A stretch of 64,000 bases of DNA from Wolfiporia cocos. Lineage: Eukaryota; Basidiomycota; Agaricomycetes; Polyporales; Phaeolaceae. The DNA lies in the NCBI GenBank assembly GCA_029448655.1, contig JACCLO010000003.1, forward strand, positions 1,860,001-1,924,000, given 5' to 3'. The translations under genes were made by a program, and so were the position numbers. Within the stretch, counting starts at the first letter, position 1, and each line of letters begins with the position of its first letter. The notes under the pieces are model-generated. The model was not told where the DNA came from. It was given only the letters and a program-made list of their open reading frames with translations, and ran no database searches. This document shows, piece by piece, positions 12,435 through 22,699 of this stretch.

Positions 12435-14089
12435 ATGGCCAGAGCGTGGGACATATACGCACGACTACTCTCTCAGAAAAGCTATGGATACCCACTATGG
12501 TCTCCAGAGCCACTGGAGCAAGGCGAGATCGATATTGGCGATGTGGGCTGGATACAGGATGGGCGATTCATTCGGCTCATCAACACTTTTGAATCTCCAC
12601 AATCTCCCATCAACGAGTACTGGAAGAGCCTCCGTGACTTCGAAACGCTTGACCGCACCGCATTGGAACCGTTCATCATTAACCAACCTCGCCGTATTAC
12701 AGCAGATGTTTTGCTGAGCAACGGCATCTCCAAAGTGGACGTGGGAGCTGGCATACAGGCGTGAGTCCCTGCATTGTAGCCTTGCTTTATGCTTTCATCG
12801 CTGACGCCACTAGCATGAATAACGTCGCTAATCTCGAGTCTTCATTCAAATGCTCATCGGATCAGGCGGCATTGCTCATGCTCCCTAGTGGGCAGGGCGA
12901 CGAGAGAAGCCTCATAAGAAGTGAATCAGTAACGAAATTCATCAAGCGAAACCACGAGAATTGGTATCATATGGCACGAGACGATGTGGGAGTTGACATT
13001 ACCAGAGACGATCTGATATTGGTGACTGGGTGGATCAAAACCTCTGCATGGCTCATCGCAGCATGCAGCCATAGTGCCCGCGGCGTGAAGATAGGGCTGA
13101 GTGGAGGCTCAAGCGGGGTTCTCGACCTATCTCTTCATGGTTTGCTGTCCAAGGAGCTTAATACTGGGTGGGAGCACAGGCGATCGCACTCCGTGATCAC
13201 TGGAAAGACAGATGCACGTAATGATCAGTGTATCTTTGTCAAGTTGTGCAAGGTCAGGAACTGCTTCCGCGGCTTCATGCCAGTGGTTAGATGGCGGCGG
13301 ATGAGAATTCCGACTATCATAGCAGCACCAGAACAGAATGGTAAGTGAATCGTTGTCTAATAGTGTCGACTGCTGGACTCTAGCATTCGTGTTCCTGTCT
13401 CTCACTCATACATTTGTATATATCACACCATGCAGAAGGGATAACAAACAAAGTACAAGAGATCCAGGAGTTGCCGCAAACGCTGGAAGGTTTGAGTTCT
13501 AGAATCATAGCGGTAGATAGACTGCACTAACCTATGGTGCTATTTCAGAGAATAAACTCGTAAGCGGATCTCTGGTTTGAATGAGGTCTATGATGATCAT
13601 CAGAGAATTAGATTGAGGACCCTGTGGAATGTCTCTTGCGCTACATCACGGATGTAAGTGCGCACCCGTTGAGGCTACCCAGACTAAGTCATACCATCTA
13701 TATATCCAGAACTCCAAAGCACATTATGCCATTGCGGACATGAACGACGTCTCGCGTCTGTATCTCGTGAGCTCTTTTAATATCACTTTGCTATTTATAC
13801 ATGTGCTGATGATTTGCAGGGAGAGACAGATATAGATCTTTCCACTCTGGAGCAGCGGCTTAATGATACCAAACCGAAGATCGTAGTCGATGAGGATAGA
13901 AGTAAGCCACGCTCTTTAGGAATGAGACATTCCATACTCACGAGCTATAGCTGGTTATCTATCATTTGATGACATCCTGCCCGTTCAAAGCTTCCATTTT
14001 CACACTACGCACTCTTACAAGAGGTATGTCGATCTACTGTCAGCCGACCGCAGCAACTAATATTGCGAGATAGTGCTGTCATCTCATGA
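12435..14089 (+). CDS. Agaricomycete-type uncharacterised protein (GDVG family)
   Basis: The start MARAWDIYARLL leads into YGYPLWSPEPLEQGEIDIGD, then VGWIQDGRFIRLINTF. This GYPLW...GDVG arrangement is the opening of a large Agaricomycete family of unknown function. Later family landmarks also occur: FKCSSDQAALLMLP, NHENWYHMARDDVG, DLILVTGWIKTSAWLIAACS, and near the end DPVECLLRYITDNSKAHYAI. The reading frame is rebuilt with about seven phase-consistent introns, including one very short exon (AGAATAAACTC) near 13550. The last exon ends SAVIS and TGA at 14087-14089. The protein is about 380 residues. No enzymatic motif is visible, and the family is often multicopy; its role is unknown. Confidence 0.75.
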
Positions 14090-14858
14090 TTGTCACACAG
14101 TGAGGGCATCATTTTAAGCATATCGCAGCCTGTCCCGTCTCCAGTCGTGATAACAACATGTGTATGACGGTGGTACTGATCAATATTAATGTGCCTATAA
14201 GCGAGGATGCACTAGCTCAGTCCATATAAGTTGCCTGTACGTGACACTGTTGCAAATGCAGTATGAGCCTTGATGTCACGGTCGATATCCCAGTGGATGT
14301 TCGTTAGCATGGAAGAGGCTTCGGATACAACCGTGCCTATGATACCTGGAAGACGGCGACATAATCTGCACAGTACTGTAAGGAGGTCGGTCCATTAGTG
14401 ACCCAGCATAAGATCAGATGCCAGAAGTACATACTTGAGGTCGAGACAGCGCAGCCTTTCACGACGTAACTAAGCTATTGTCAGGGTATGGTGAGTCCAG
14501 CGACATTCTCAATGCCGTCAGATCAGATCATGAACCACATATCACTCAACATCCGTGAACCGGCCATAGGAGTGCGGCGCTTTCAGCAATTTGTTAACCC
14601 CAAAGCGAGTAAGTGGCGAGAGGCCTCCTATGAATGTCGAATCTCACTGCAGAGAATGACCATGAAATATCTGTCAACCGTTCCTACAGAATGAAGTATA
14701 GAATTACCAGAGTGTACAACATAGTCCGTCTATAGCAGCCAAGTTCCAATATGCACGCCAGTCACTCGCACCCATTCTACCGTCCAATACCTCTCCTACC
14801 CTGCACCCTCCCCTCATATCTACACACGCCCCCTCCCCCCGCTTCCATACCCCCTTCC
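14090..14858. other. Convergent spacer, no gene seen
   Basis: One 68-codon frame (14488-14694) lacks recognisable features. A pyrimidine-rich stretch around 14760-14870 leads into the 3' end of the minus-strand lipase gene. Confidence 0.5.
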
Positions 14859-16916
14859 CTACATAACAAACTGATCCGCCCAGTGCCTCAGCACACCCTC
14901 GCCCACCTTATGAAACGCAAACCGCTGCACGTCCCGACAGATGATCGCACCGTGCGCGTTCCGCGCGGGGTGGATGAACGCCAGCTCCTTCTTGAGCCCC
15001 GGCAGCGCGTTCAGCCGCACGATGAGCCGCCTTTGCAGATCCGTCAGGAGCGCCTGCGGGCCCTGCTGCGCAGCAGATTGTGAAGAGGGGAGGGGCTTCA
15101 AGCCAAGCTCGGCCTCAGCCGGGCTAGCGCGAGGCGAGGGCGACCCAGAGAGCGTGTCGGGCGTGCGCGTCCCGTCCGCAGGCTTCGGCACGGGCACCGG
15201 CGGCGGGGCGGGCGAGGTGGCGCGCAGCGTATCGGGCGAGCGCGCCCCCATCGCCATCGCCTCGCTATTTCCATATCCATTCCCCGATTCCCCGCCGTAC
15301 TCCCCGTTGACTGCGGACGCAGCGGGCACGGCGCCCGGGTCGTCCATGATCTCCGCGACCGCGTCCTCCATGCCGCGCTCGAGGCGCGCGAGCACGTGCA
15401 CGAGGCGGTCCACCGACGTCTGGTCCTTCTCGAGCGCATCCAGGCGCGCGCGAGACCCGCGTGACGCGAAGAAGAGGCGGGTCAAGATCAGCGTCATTAG
15501 CAAGGGAACGATAATCGGGAGCGAGGAGTAGATGAGCTGTGCGTAGATGAGGTGAGCGTGCATCAGGCGGGCGGGGATGTAGCGAGGAAAAGAGGGGGCA
15601 CGGAGAGAAGGGAAGCGTAGGGTACGCACGATGTTGTAGGGAAACTTGAACTGCAGTGCGGGCGGGAGCGGCGCGGAGAAGCGGCGGAGCCACGCGCGCA
15701 CCTTCGGCGTCGGCGGCGGAGACGGCGCAACATCGGACGGGCGGTATGTCTTGATGATCGGCGCGTACTTCTCGTCCAGCTCGCTGTTGATCACCATCAC
15801 ATCGACACACATGACAAACACATCAACATGTTAATAACACCGTCATATTAACAAATCAGTTCCCGCAAATCGCTCCTGAAATTAGTAAGGGGACGCACAC
15901 TTCAATCCCGTTCGTGAGGTGATTGTAGAACACGTCCGTGACTTCGATCGCCGCGGTCGGATATGGCACAGTCAGGTCATTGATGGCGTTCGCGTAGATG
16001 CGCAGGTTCGCGAAGAGGCATAGCGCTTGGTAGAACACGCGGTCTACGCGCGCATATAGGCATCGTCAGCGTCCGCACGAATACGGATATGCAGGAGAGC
16101 TCACCAGGGTCCGCCATGACCTCGAGCAGCGGGCGTCCGCCCGCGGACCACTTGTCCACCTACGCATGTTTAGTCCTTCAAAAGTCGAGGCAAGCAAGAC
16201 CGCAGTTACGCACCGCCCAGAACTGCTCGCCCGTGCGCGAGAGGAGGCGTGGGCCGAGGTACGATGTGAGCGATGATAAGACCGTCGGGTAGCGCGGGAG
16301 CCCGATGTGCGGCGTCGCGATTGTATTGAAGTTGACCGGAGTAACGGACTCGAAGAACTTGCGCTGATGCAGGATTCTGCGCGCACCTGGCGTTAGCAGT
16401 GCGTCCGCGATCACGGGTCCGAATGGGCATAGGGATAGCCAAGTAAGGGTGTCGGGGTAGCGGGATGAAGGGGAATGGGGAAGGCCAGGGAGAGAACGCA
16501 CCCTACGACATAGCGAGCCACAAGCCCGCCTAGGCTGTATCCCGTTATCGAGAACCGCGTCACTCGCCGCCCCGTATCCTCCAGGCGCTTCACGGCCTCG
16601 TAGATCTACACATCATCGGTGTAAGCACTGGCATACCGAAGAGACGATTCCGACGGGAACGCACTTCCTCGGCGACGCGCTCGCCGCCCCAGTCGACGCC
16701 GTCGTACGTATGGTCCTCGCGGTTCGTCTCTGCGAGGAGGACTTCGAGACGCTCGCCGTCTGGGCCGGGCGCGGACGCTTCTCCGCAATGTCGTTCCCGA
16801 ATCGCGCGGTGCAGCCCTGCGAGGTGGCCGGGGTGTCCCCACATGCCGTGCACGAGCACGAGCAGGTGCACTGTCTTGCTCTCGCTAGACGCTTCGGTCG
16901 ACGTCTCGGCGGTCAT
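14859..16916 (-). CDS. DUF676-type serine esterase/lipase with C-terminal membrane segment
   Basis: The family (yeast Lpl1/Rog1-like, DUF676) has an alpha/beta-hydrolase fold and acts on membrane or droplet lipids. The first exon (MTAETSTEASS) leads into VHLLVLVHGMWGHPGHLAGL, the oxyanion HG motif. The nucleophile elbow is FSITGYSLGGLVARYVVG (GxSxG). Downstream are FNTIATPHIGLPRYP, and NAINDLTVPYPTAAIEVTD, where the Asp of the triad is expected. After several short introns the C-terminal part carries a hydrophobic segment (LIYSSLPIIVPLLMTLILTR), a long Pro/Ser-rich linker and a conserved-looking tail (LTDLQRRLIVRLNALPG ... RNAHGAIICRD). The stop is at 14859-14861. About six introns are required. 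It is divergent from the J-protein gene, sharing a 250-bp promoter (16917-17166). The substrate cannot be told from sequence. Confidence 0.88.
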
Positions 16917-17166
16917 GTGTTAGTGGCTCTGGAAAGGCGTTATCGGGGAGGAATGCTCGGTGAGAGGTGATGGGAGGAGGCGAGACGTGCGTGAGGAGAA
17001 CATGGCTCCGTATCGCCGGGGGACTGTCAATGGAATAACGGCCACAGTGACGCGTCGCCCCTGCACCCGCTGCCGCCCCGAGTGCATCGGGCAGGCAAAC
17101 CGCAGACGGCGACAATCAGCGGGCCGTTACAGAGCGATATGAATAATATAAGTTAATTAATAGCGC

Positions 17167-17825
17167 ATGTTAAGCCAGACAATAACCTGCGAAATAACCA
17201 ATCGACTCTCTTCGCTCACCCGCGACGCTCGGTTGAAACATCCATCAGAGGCACAGCCTCTCCACAAGCGTTCTGCTGTAGTCTCCAGCGCTATCACGCA
17301 AAGCGCACGCCGCACACCACCAAGCTGGCGCACGCGCACGATGCCGCGCCCGACCTCTACGCTCTCCTCGCCCTGCCGCCCTCCGCGTCTCTCGCTGAGA
17401 TAAAGCACGCGTACCATCACGCCCTACTTCGCTCTCACCCCGACAAGCAGCATGCCAGCTCTCCCTCTGCGTCCTCCTCGTCTTCTCCGAGCGCGCCAGT
17501 GGATATCGGCCTGCTAAAGCACGCATATGAAACGCTCTCCTCTCCGAGCGCGCGCGCCGCGTATGATGCTGCGCGGGCCCGTGCCTTGCAGCCCGGCGGG
17601 CCGCGTCCTGCGCAGGTCGTCTCGCTCGAGGATTTTGTCGAGGAGGCCGAGGAGGCGGACGGGGACGCACGGTGGACGTATAGCTGCAGGTGCGGCGGTA
17701 AGTACGTCATCACGGAGCGCGACATGGAGGGTGGGCAGCATCTCGTAGCGTGCGCAAGCTGCTCAGAGGTCGTGTGGGTCGGGTATGAGCTTGCGGAGGA
17801 CGGGGACGGAGACGAGGCGGCTTGA
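17167..17825 (+). CDS. DPH4: DPH4/JJJ3-type J-domain protein with CSL zinc finger
   Basis: DPH4 delivers electrons/iron support to the DPH1-DPH2 enzyme in diphthamide formation on eEF2. The J domain is clear: LYALLALPPSASLAEIKHAY, RSHPDKQ (HPD present) and LKHAYETLSSPSARAAYD. The C-terminal CSL zinc finger follows: YSCRCGGKYVITERDMEGG then LVACASCSEVVWVGYE, with all four cysteines. The stop is TGA at 17823-17825. The start is uncertain. The J-domain frame has a stop shortly upstream, and I join it in phase to an ATG at 17167 by a 45-50 nt intron with a weak donor (GTTGAA) and acceptor TGTAG, giving an unusually long basic N-terminal lead before LYALL. A different upstream exon is possible. 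Confidence 0.82.
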
Positions 17826-19566
17826 GGTCGAGAGAAGGTTTGCATGCGCATGAGTGGTTTCTGGGATCATCATGCCAACTGCCCTTGGCTGTAGCTAATT
17901 TGAGATCATTGTGAATGCAGGCCTTTTCTGAGCAGTTACTAGGTCCTGAGAGAATGCAATATCTGCCCTTGCGAGCGCGAGCAGACAGGTGCAGAAATCA
18001 GCGAATGTCTCCCAACACGGCGCTACTACTTACTGGTGCGCCAGTGATCACTCATCCTATGGAGGATACACTATCATATTTGCCTAGTGGCAAGCACCGC
18101 TAATCTTTGTTTGACCTCGTCGCGGACCGTCTTTAGCAGATTTCGCACAAGGAGGAACACACGCGACGACGTCACCAAAAGTGTGCGATGAATGGCTATA
18201 CGCGCGAGCACGAACATGGTGTACTGGTAGGGCTATCCTACGAGCAAGCTGAAGCATCTCTGCCTTCACGTCAAGCAACTGAGACATAGCTTTCGTCTCA
18301 ATGGCAATCAACGTTCCGTGCATCTTCCCAACCGCGCTCATGCAGGACCCGCTGCCATCAACGTTGTGATCCATCACACTGGGATAAACTCCCGGGATCT
18401 ATCAGAACGTGTGTTACAAACATTCTACTCCAAGCCGTGATTTATGCATCTTCGAACCCGAGACCAATTCGTGCCTACAATGTCGTCGTGATGCATTGGA
18501 CTACATGATGGTGGCGATCCTGGTCTTGAGGATAGTATAAAGTTGACCTACAGGTAACTGCAGTATTCGTTTCCGACCCGCGAACTACTTGATTAGGTAG
18601 GTTGTATGACGTTCTTAAAGCTGACTGGCAGTGAAGCGATGGCCGATAGTGAGAGGCGGCGGCGGGAGCCCTCCGGCAGACGTTCGCCCCATGCGCTCCA
18701 CACCGGTCGGGTGGGTGCCTGGGCGTGCAGCGTGAAAGGGTGGATGAGGAGGTGCTGAGTCGCTGGACAAATTAGCCCGCTATGTCGGAAGAAATATCAT
18801 TCAGAATGAAAAAATACAGCGGACTGTGAGAAGATGAGTGACGGTGTGGGGAGTGTGTATAAGCGACAGAAGGGATGCGGGTGAGTATAGCAACTGTATG
18901 TCGGAACCTGATGCCTGCTTATGGTGCCTGGTGAAGCTGTACACTCTGATAGTGTACGTATCTGTTCCTTGGCTAAGACATACAATACAGTCACTGGTTC
19001 CAGGATTGATTGCTCTGCCTGCACATTAGACCTGCCTGGAGCAAATTGGTTGATCGTAATTTGCATAGCGTGAGTGGCACTGCTCCTAGCGCATTTATTC
19101 GCCACTGACTGTAGACCTGGGTAAGCAGTCGCCCGTGAATGATGTGGCAGAATTTGTAAGCTGCTCAAGCACCCTTATCGCCACTGTCAGCAGGATTAGC
19201 TGGAAATGAGAAACGAACTGTTCGTTATCGGTGAGGGCCACAGTGTGCTCGTCACGAGAACGCGCAAATACATCGACAAAGCCTCTGCTTTACCTTGCGA
19301 CCATCCAGATCTCTCCCTCTGGTGTTCGCGTTTGGCTTTGTGATTGCCTTGCCTACGCCGCACGCGCGCAGGCCAAAGTGATGGTGGCGAATCCATCCCC
19401 GCGACAGCTTCTCGCAGGCCTCTCATGCCGGACCGTCCAATGCATCAGCACGTGTCATATCACCATGCCGATACCGTCATGTCGCTCAGAGCCGGACCCG
19501 CAACTCGAATACGTCCGCTTTTGCGAAAGATCAAATAGACATTGTGGCCCAGAGCGCCCAGGCGCG
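17826..19566. other. Intergenic, no gene seen
   Basis: Short frames on both strands (such as 18084-18377, minus) have no recognisable motifs. No tRNA-like A/B box pair was found by eye. Confidence 0.45.
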
Positions 19567-19572
19567 TATAAA
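19567..19572 (+). promoter_or_regulatory. TATA box of the coiled-coil gene
   Basis: TATAAA in the context GCGCGTATAAATC lies 97 bp before the ATG at 19669. Confidence 0.55.
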
Positions 19573-19668
19573 TCTCTCCACTTGAACCGCTGCTCCTCAG
19601 CCCCCCACGCATTTCATCCTCGAAAACCAGCTCCAGCCCCGCTCGTCAGATCTTCGTGCTCGCACATC

Positions 19669-21479
19669 ATGGTGAACCTCAAGACGCTCAGGGTCAACAA
19701 CCGCGATCGTACGTACTGGCCACCCCCCTCTTACGTGCCACAGTGCGCACATGCTGAATGCCACCGCGCTCACGTCCAGGCACGCTCGTCGCACTTTCGC
19801 GCCAGGGCGAGAAGTCGTTCACCGAGGGCTCGTTCATCATCCGAGGTATGTCCCCGGCACGCCACCCGCACTTTGTCATCGACACGGGAGCTAACATACC
19901 TGATTGTGGCCACAGCGAAGAAGCACTGTAGGGACGCCGGCGTCAAGGTCCCACAATGCGCCGACCAGAACATTAGGGACGAGATCACCCGGCTGGTGCG
20001 CTTTCCCCTTCTTTGTCAAACTATAAAATAATGACAATCGCCCAGGCGGCAGAAGGCGTGCTCCACCGGCGCGGGCAGAAGTTCGTGGTGACGGCTGAGA
20101 CGGCGGAAAGGATGATTAAAGTGCAAGGGCAGCATGTTGGCGGGCCAGAGTACCTCCGCCTCGTTGCTGAGTTCCGCCAGACATTTGGGCCAGCAAGCAA
20201 GCAAACGAAGCAGAGCGTGAGTACACTGGTGTACCGACGTAGAGGCTATGTTATGGCTGACGACGATGTGGCCCAATAATAGATTCTGCAGGAACTCATC
20301 GCTGCGCGAGAGCAAAACGACATGCTCCGCGCGGAGAATGACGCTCTCAAGCAGGGCCAGCAGCCCCAGGCGGCAATGATCGGTGTATCTGCCTCCATCG
20401 CCAACAGTGAGGTCGACACTTTCTTCAACGCCACTGTCACGTCCGCTACAGGGGTATCCGCGTCGACATCGTCTTCAGCCAGCTTGGAAGATGTGGAGAT
20501 GCACTATGATGACTATAGCATCGACAAGGAGGCGGATGGACTCAGCAGTCTCTGCGCCGACGGTGGTGTGTGGTATGTCTTCCTGTTTCGCCTTCTTGTC
20601 TTCACCTTCACTGTTGGCTAATATGCATGCTCATCACTCCAGCATGACCCCTGCCCCTGCGCCCGCTCAGGCGTATCCCTCGCCCACGTCGCTCCAGCGC
20701 TTCACCTCTGCACTCCCTGATTTAGCAGAGCCCGCGACGCCCTTGCCTCTATCCCGTGCTGCTTCCTGCCCTATGTTAGCGCGCAGCCCACATAACGTGG
20801 CTAAGCAGGCAGACAAGGCGTACGCCGCGGCGATGGTTCGTCTCCCGCGCCGTTCATATCTGGGGAATGCACTGATCAATCAACGCCCTCGCAGCACGAG
20901 CACCTTCTCCAGAAGAGCCAAGAGGAATTGCGCACGCTTCGTGCGCAGCTCGCGAAGCGCGAGCGCGAGCTCGCAGATCGCACGGAGGCGGAGCAGCAGC
21001 TCTTGCTCGACGCGATGGATCGCGATAAGAAGGACGCGCAGACAATGGAATGGGTGACGCAGACGGCGGCAAAGCTGGTCAGAACCAAGATTGCGCTGCG
21101 CAATACCACCGCCTCGCTGAACGAGACGAATACACGGCTCGAGCTGGTCTGCGACGAGCTTGACGAGACCCAGACGCAGCTTGACCAAACCCAGACGCAG
21201 CTTGACCAAACCCAGACGCAGCTCGACCGGACAGAGCTCCAACTTGGCAAGATGGGGCAGTGGCTCGATACGTCGGAGCTGCGGCTCGGACGGACGCAGA
21301 AACGGCTCTACTGGACAAACCAGCGGCTCGACCGGACGGGGCATTGGCTGACAGACGAGGTGCGCGTGCGGCACAGGCTAGAGCGGCAGGTCAAACGTCT
21401 GCGCGCGGCGGTCGCTGACAAGGAAAGCCTCATTCATGGGCTCCTGGAGTCTAAAGAGGGAGTTGCGCACGCGGCTTAA
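19669..21479 (+). CDS. Uncharacterised coiled-coil protein
   Basis: Spliced from about seven exons: MVNLKTLRVNNRD, then TLVALSRQGEKSFTEGSF, AKKHCRDAGVKVPQCADQNI, a basic middle exon (GVLHRRGQKFVVT), a Ser/Thr-rich acidic exon (SLEDVEMHYDDY), a Pro/Ala-rich exon, and finally a long exon from HEHLLQKSQEELRTLRAQLA to the stop at 21477-21479. The N-terminal 100 residues look like a compact globular unit that I do not recognise. The last 190 residues are strongly predicted coiled coil, rich in Leu, Gln, Arg and Glu, with a seven-residue unit D-Q/E-T-Q-T-Q-L repeated about four times. Intron phases are consistent throughout; the 20570-20640 intron uses the good GTATGT donor. Similar architectures occur in expanded basidiomycete families, but no function should be assigned. 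Confidence 0.75.
21159..21242 (+). repeat. 21-bp in-frame tandem repeat encoding coiled-coil heptads
   Basis: The unit CTTGACCAAACCCAGACGCAG occurs exactly at 21180-21200 and 21201-21221, with a slightly diverged copy at 21159-21179 and a more diverged one from 21222. Each adds one heptad (L-D-Q-T-Q-T-Q) to the coiled coil, so length changes by slippage would keep frame and helix register. Confidence 0.85.
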
Positions 21480-22437
21480 GATGTGCGCCGTCCCTTCGCG
21501 TTTGTTTTCGATTTATGTGAGGGGAAACTGATGCGTGGATGGGTATCCAGAGGCGCTGCTAGAAGGATGAAACGTGGGAGCGGGTCCGCTACTCGACGCT
21601 GATGTGTAGTGAACGAACACGGTGAACGGACGTATGTATATGCCTATGATCGGTGATAATTTCACGACATCATGATTGAATGATTGAGGTTGTAATGTGC
21701 TCTTGTCTATGCATGATGTTCAGCTTGTGAGCATTATTAATGACGGCCCACTGTGACAGCGCAGATGCCTGTCATGTACTTGTTGGCCATGGACCTATTG
21801 AACGACTGCTCGCCTTGTGCCCTCGTGTCCAGCCGCTATATCAATGTTCAACGTTCGACTTCGGTGGGAGGGAGAGAAATGAATGGCGCGACAATGCCAA
21901 ACATGCACCCATCCCGCTGAAAGGTGACTAATGAATATTCATGGCGGCGAATGTGCCCAAGTGCTGCATTGTTTGATGAATATCTGAATCAAACAACAAA
22001 ATTCATTACATAGAACATACAGATACAGCTTTATGCGTAGACAATGTGATGATGCGGGTGGGTATAGGGAATGTGCACATGGTCATAGTAACTGCTATAC
22101 AATACATGCGGTGATCATTAATTATCATTGCAGTGTCCAGTGTTACAACAACAAGGTGTACCTGTCCGCTAGTCCATCGCTCCAATTCAATGGACTAGAG
22201 GGCAGCTAATGTCAACGAATGCAAGTGGCGATATGGCCGATGCAGAGGACGGCCACCGGTAGGCTTTTGATGAGGGGAGCGAGCGAAATGTGTCGGGTAT
22301 TAGGCACACTTAGGGTATGCGTTGATAGCGATGTCGTTTGGATGTCCGAATAGGTTGTTCGTGGCTGTATGACATGAGGTGGTGATGGTAGCGTTCAAGT
22401 CGCCTCGTGGATGCCGATCTGCGTCAGGGCACAGCGT
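21480..22437. other. Convergent intergenic spacer, no gene seen
   Basis: AT-rich sequence with no frame of note. A 9-bp inverted pair (CTAGTCCAT / ATGGACTAG, near 22169-22198) is the only structure seen. Confidence 0.5.
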
Positions 22438-22699
22438 CTAGTTGTACCGCACACTACGACGGCGCGCGGTGAGAAGGACGAAGTCCTCTGGGAGGATGCT
22501 TGCGCGCTGCTGCTTGCGCGCCATCTGGCTGAACGACTTCCATGCAACGATGACCCGCCGCTGGAGGTACTTCTTTGGAGACAAGCTACTGCCAGACGCC
22601 GCTTCTATCAGTTGGCACAATTCGTAGCTTAGGGTCAATGGGGACATACCGAGGCTTCTGGATCTGGCGTTCTATCTCAGGGAGGTAGCGGGAGGCCAT
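22438..22699 (-). CDS. Predicted 66-residue basic protein of unknown function
   Basis: Two exons on the minus strand join in phase. Exon 1 starts at the ATG at 22697-22699 (MASRYLPEIERQIQKP) and ends in a split Arg codon. A 63-nt intron has a good GTATGT donor, a CTGAT branch-like site and a GGCAG acceptor. Exon 2 continues SLSPKKYLQRRVIVAWKSFS and ends in TARRRSVRYN with TAG at 22438-22440. The product is 66 residues, very basic and probably helical. Either exon alone would be a trivial frame; the clean splice supports a gene. A histone-fold resemblance came to mind (basic helix, then LPEDFVLL) but it is too short to claim. Confidence 0.55.

Noticed and set aside
18430..18480. GGGTTCGAAG on the minus strand as a tRNA B box
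   Set aside because: No matching A box, acceptor stem or anticodon arm could be built around it.
22438..22647. Histone-fold (CENP-S-like) protein
   Set aside because: Only a vague resemblance (basic helix then LPEDFVLL); the 66-residue chain is too short for the fold to be claimed.
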